Origin: Caccovivens sp964594865
GTDB taxonomy: Bacteria > Bacillota > Clostridia > Christensenellales > UBA1242
Assembly (NCBI GenBank): GCA_964594865.1
Contig: CAZQMZ010000001.1
Location: forward strand, 62,001-126,000
Length of the DNA stretch: 64,000 bases
Direction of reading: 5' to 3'
In this document: one piece after another, positions 62,568 through 64,000 of the stretch
Layout: the number at the start of each line of letters is the position of its first letter
Position numbering within the stretch: the stretch's first letter is position 1
The notes under the pieces: model-generated
Seen by the model: the letters and a program-made list of their open reading frames with translations, nothing else
The model's database searches: none
Told to the model about the DNA's origin: nothing
Made by a program: the position numbers and the translations under genes

Positions 62568-62834
62568 TTATTTTTTCTTCGCGTCGTCTAACAATTTTGC
62601 AAAGTGTGCTTTCTTGCGATTTGCAGAGTTTTGATGGATGACATTTTCTCTTGCAGCTGCATCAAGTTTGGAAGCGACAATTTTGTATGACTCTTCTGCT
62701 TTTGCAACGTCTTGTGCAAGGTCAGCCTTAAATTTTTTGATGTAGGTTTTGATTTCAGACTTAATGGAATTGTTTCTTACCTTTCTTTCTTTTTCAATCA
62801 ACACTCTTTTCTTTGCAGATTTGATGTTTGCCAT
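62568..62834 (-). CDS. rpsT: 30S ribosomal protein S20
   Basis: 88 residues, the normal length. It starts MANIKSAKKRVLIEKERKVR, keeps the helical Lys-rich body (KAEESYKIVASKLDAAA) and the terminal IHQNSANRKKAHFAK of S20, which binds 16S rRNA in the small subunit. The Shine-Dalgarno AAGGAG is present. Divergent from gpr, a neighbourhood common in Firmicutes. Confidence 0.98.
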   Translation of the reverse strand: MANIKSAKKRVLIEKERKVRNNSIKSEIKTYIKKFKADLAQDVAKAEESYKIVASKLDAAARENVIHQNSANRKKAHFAKLLDDAKKK

Positions 62835-62868
62835 GTGTTTTCTCCTTGTGATAATCTCTAACTCGCAT

Positions 62869-62897
62869 ATTATAACACAAAAATTTTAAAAAATCAA
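62869..62897 (-). promoter_or_regulatory. rpsT promoter
   Basis: On the minus strand: TTGATT (62892-62897), a 17-bp spacer ending in TGTGT, and a perfect TATAAT (62869-62874). The leader is about 28 nt. Confidence 0.85.
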
Positions 62898-62934
62898 CTT
62901 ATTTTTCAATATTTTTTTGGCAATATTTTGAAAT

Positions 62935-63678
62935 ATGAGCGATTTGATTGATGAAAGCGGCGAAGATTTGTCGGCATATGGATATGAGACGGTGAATTTG
63001 GGGAAGTTTGACATCACGGTAAGCAAACTTTTTGTCAACGATTGCAAAAAAGACAAATTTGACAAGGGACATTATTTCATAATAAACGCACCGCGACTTT
63101 CACTTTTGATGGAAGAGCATAAAGAGATTTTGCAGGCTGAAATGATTTATCGACTCAAATTTCTTTTCAAAGAAAACAGGATAAAGAAAAAAGACAGAAT
63201 TCTTTTTGTGGGGATTGGAAATCCGGAGATTATGGCGGATAGTTTTGGCGTGAAAACTGTAGAAAAAATCACAATCATGCCGTTCAAGAAAAACAATCGA
63301 ATTTTCAAAATTATGCCAAATGTTTTTGCCAACACCGGACTGAATTCTTGCGATATCATTCGGCTTATTGTCGAGGCGTTTGACATTTCGGCGGTGTTTT
63401 TGTTTGATAGTCTTGCGTCAAACAATCTGTCAAGGCTGGGGAATTCCATTCAATTCAACGACGCTGGCTTGACGCCGGGAAGTGCAATAAACAATTTTGG
63501 TATGCCAATCAATCAAAATACGCTGAATGTGCCATGCTTCGCCTTGGGTGTGCCAATGATGATTTCTTCCACAGCGTTTGGTGAGAAAAGGGAAATCATT
63601 TTGACGGAAAAGGATGTTGAAGAGAAGATTGAATTTTTGTCCGGCATTGTTGCAGAGGTGATTGATGAATTGTTGTGA
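62935..63678 (+). CDS. gpr: GPR-type spore protease (peptidase A25), short form
   Basis: 247 residues, shorter than the roughly 320-370 of classical GPR. GPR degrades small acid-soluble spore proteins at germination. Family motifs are visible: FVGIGNPEIMADSFGVKTVEKI, NVFANTGLNSCDIIR, VFLFDSLASNNLSRLGNSI, FNDAGLTPGSAINN and VPCFALGVPMMISS. The classical reading around the second motif is DSLAARS and SDTGIxPGSGVGN, so this copy has diverged (Asn for Arg/Ser, Asn for Ser). No Shine-Dalgarno is seen; a weak TATTTT lies 5 nt before the ATG. Whether it is active is open. Confidence 0.82.
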   Translation: MSDLIDESGEDLSAYGYETVNLGKFDITVSKLFVNDCKKDKFDKGHYFIINAPRLSLLMEEHKEILQAEMIYRLKFLFKENRIKKKDRILFVGIGNPEIMADSFGVKTVEKITIMPFKKNNRIFKIMPNVFANTGLNSCDIIRLIVEAFDISAVFLFDSLASNNLSRLGNSIQFNDAGLTPGSAINNFGMPINQNTLNVPCFALGVPMMISSTAFGEKREIILTEKDVEEKIEFLSGIVAEVIDELL

Positions 63679-63741
63679 AATCTTTAAGAATTTTTAAGAC
63701 TTTTATGTCAAGATGAGAGTTGTCGGGCATATAAATGAAGT

Positions 63742-64000
63742 ATGAAAAATGTGCTTTTGATTGACAGCGGAAGCGGTGGAATAAATATTCTCAAAGAGTG
63801 TGTCAAAATAACGAGCGGTTGCAATTTTTTGATGTTTTGCGACCAAATAAATCTTCCATACGGCAACAAAAGTTTGGAAGAATTGCAACAAATCACACTT
63901 GAGAATTTACATAAGATTCGCTCATTTTTTCCGTTTGAAATTGTCGTTCTTGCGTGCAACACGCTCACTTGTTCCTGCTTGCAGGTTTGTCGAGAAAAAT
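63742..64000 (+). CDS. murI: Glutamate racemase, 5' part
   Basis: The first 86 codons are inside the window and the frame runs off the right edge. It starts MKNVLLIDSGSGGINILKE, with the DSGSGG motif holding the first catalytic-site Asp/Ser; then CDQINLPYGNKSLEEL (usual PYGNKS) and IVVLACNTLT with the catalytic Cys. The enzyme makes D-glutamate for peptidoglycan. The match to the standard pattern is somewhat divergent, so another aspartate/glutamate racemase is possible. No Shine-Dalgarno; TATAAA lies 6 nt before the ATG, as in the leaderless set. Confidence 0.82.
   Translation, partial: MKNVLLIDSGSGGINILKECVKITSGCNFLMFCDQINLPYGNKSLEELQQITLENLHKIRSFFPFEIVVLACNTLTCSCLQVCREK

Noticed and set aside
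1..64000. CRISPR arrays, rRNA genes, insertion sequences
   Set aside because: No regularly spaced repeats, rRNA signature sequences or transposase-like proteins were found on either strand.

Overview
The window comes from a low-GC Gram-positive bacterium (Bacillota), most likely an uncultured Clostridia-type gut organism. This is inferred from several things: a DnaD/DnaI-type primosome, diacyl lipoproteins with G-C lipoboxes, a spore germination protease (gpr) beside rpsT, a DUF1858 protein, AT-rich spacers and TTGAxx/TATAAT promoters with an upstream TGTG. The genus cannot be fixed by reading. About a third of the window is two giant surface-type genes. Most of the rest is housekeeping: nucleotide excision repair, RNA polymerase, primosome loading, peptidoglycan synthesis and base-excision repair.

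Layout. 1-12683: the 3' part of a giant secreted protein (Glug repeats, Ig-like region, Gly-rich tail), whose frame is open at the left edge. 12.7-14.4 kb: a RadC-type JAB protein and a divergent pair of small winged-helix/one-TM proteins. 14.4-20.4 kb: uvrB, a pair of two-TM proteins, uvrA. 20.6-26.2 kb: a YycJ-type hydrolase, a second RadC paralogue with class II aldolase, a lipoprotein, hflX, a DUF1858 protein and a PRC-barrel-like protein. 26.5-39.6 kb: a PrgI-VirB4-like fusion ATPase followed by a 3440-residue lipoprotein paralogous to the first giant. 39.6-47.3 kb: rpoB and rpoC, each with its own promoter and separated by a structured 276-bp spacer. 47.4-51.6 kb: an Asn/Gln-rich protein, a small protein overlapping a cytosolic subtilase, murG and an S1-domain protein. 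51.7-54.5 kb: tRNA-Thr and tRNA-Trp, then a small AT-rich island with a phage-like gene fragment, a lipoprotein and a Panacea-domain toxin-antitoxin candidate. 54.6-64 kb: an MBL hydrolase, dnaD/dnaI, an M1 peptidase lipoprotein, a 48-residue protein, a GT4 glycosyltransferase, Ku, ung, rpsT, gpr and the start of a glutamate racemase gene.

How it fits together. The repair genes (uvrA, uvrB, ung, Ku, two RadC-like) are scattered as single-gene units. Several of them (uvrB, ung), plus hflX, have a -10 box exactly 6 nt before the ATG and no Shine-Dalgarno, so they are predicted to make leaderless mRNAs. The cell-surface theme is strong: two giant beta-solenoid/Ig-type proteins, three smaller lipoproteins (one a peptidase), a glycolipid-type glycosyltransferase and a VirB4-like ATPase next to one giant.

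The leads most worth following are the VirB4-like ATPase plus giant lipoprotein unit, the Panacea antitoxin with an unrecognised partner, the small-protein/subtilase pair, and the uncoupled rpoB/rpoC arrangement.
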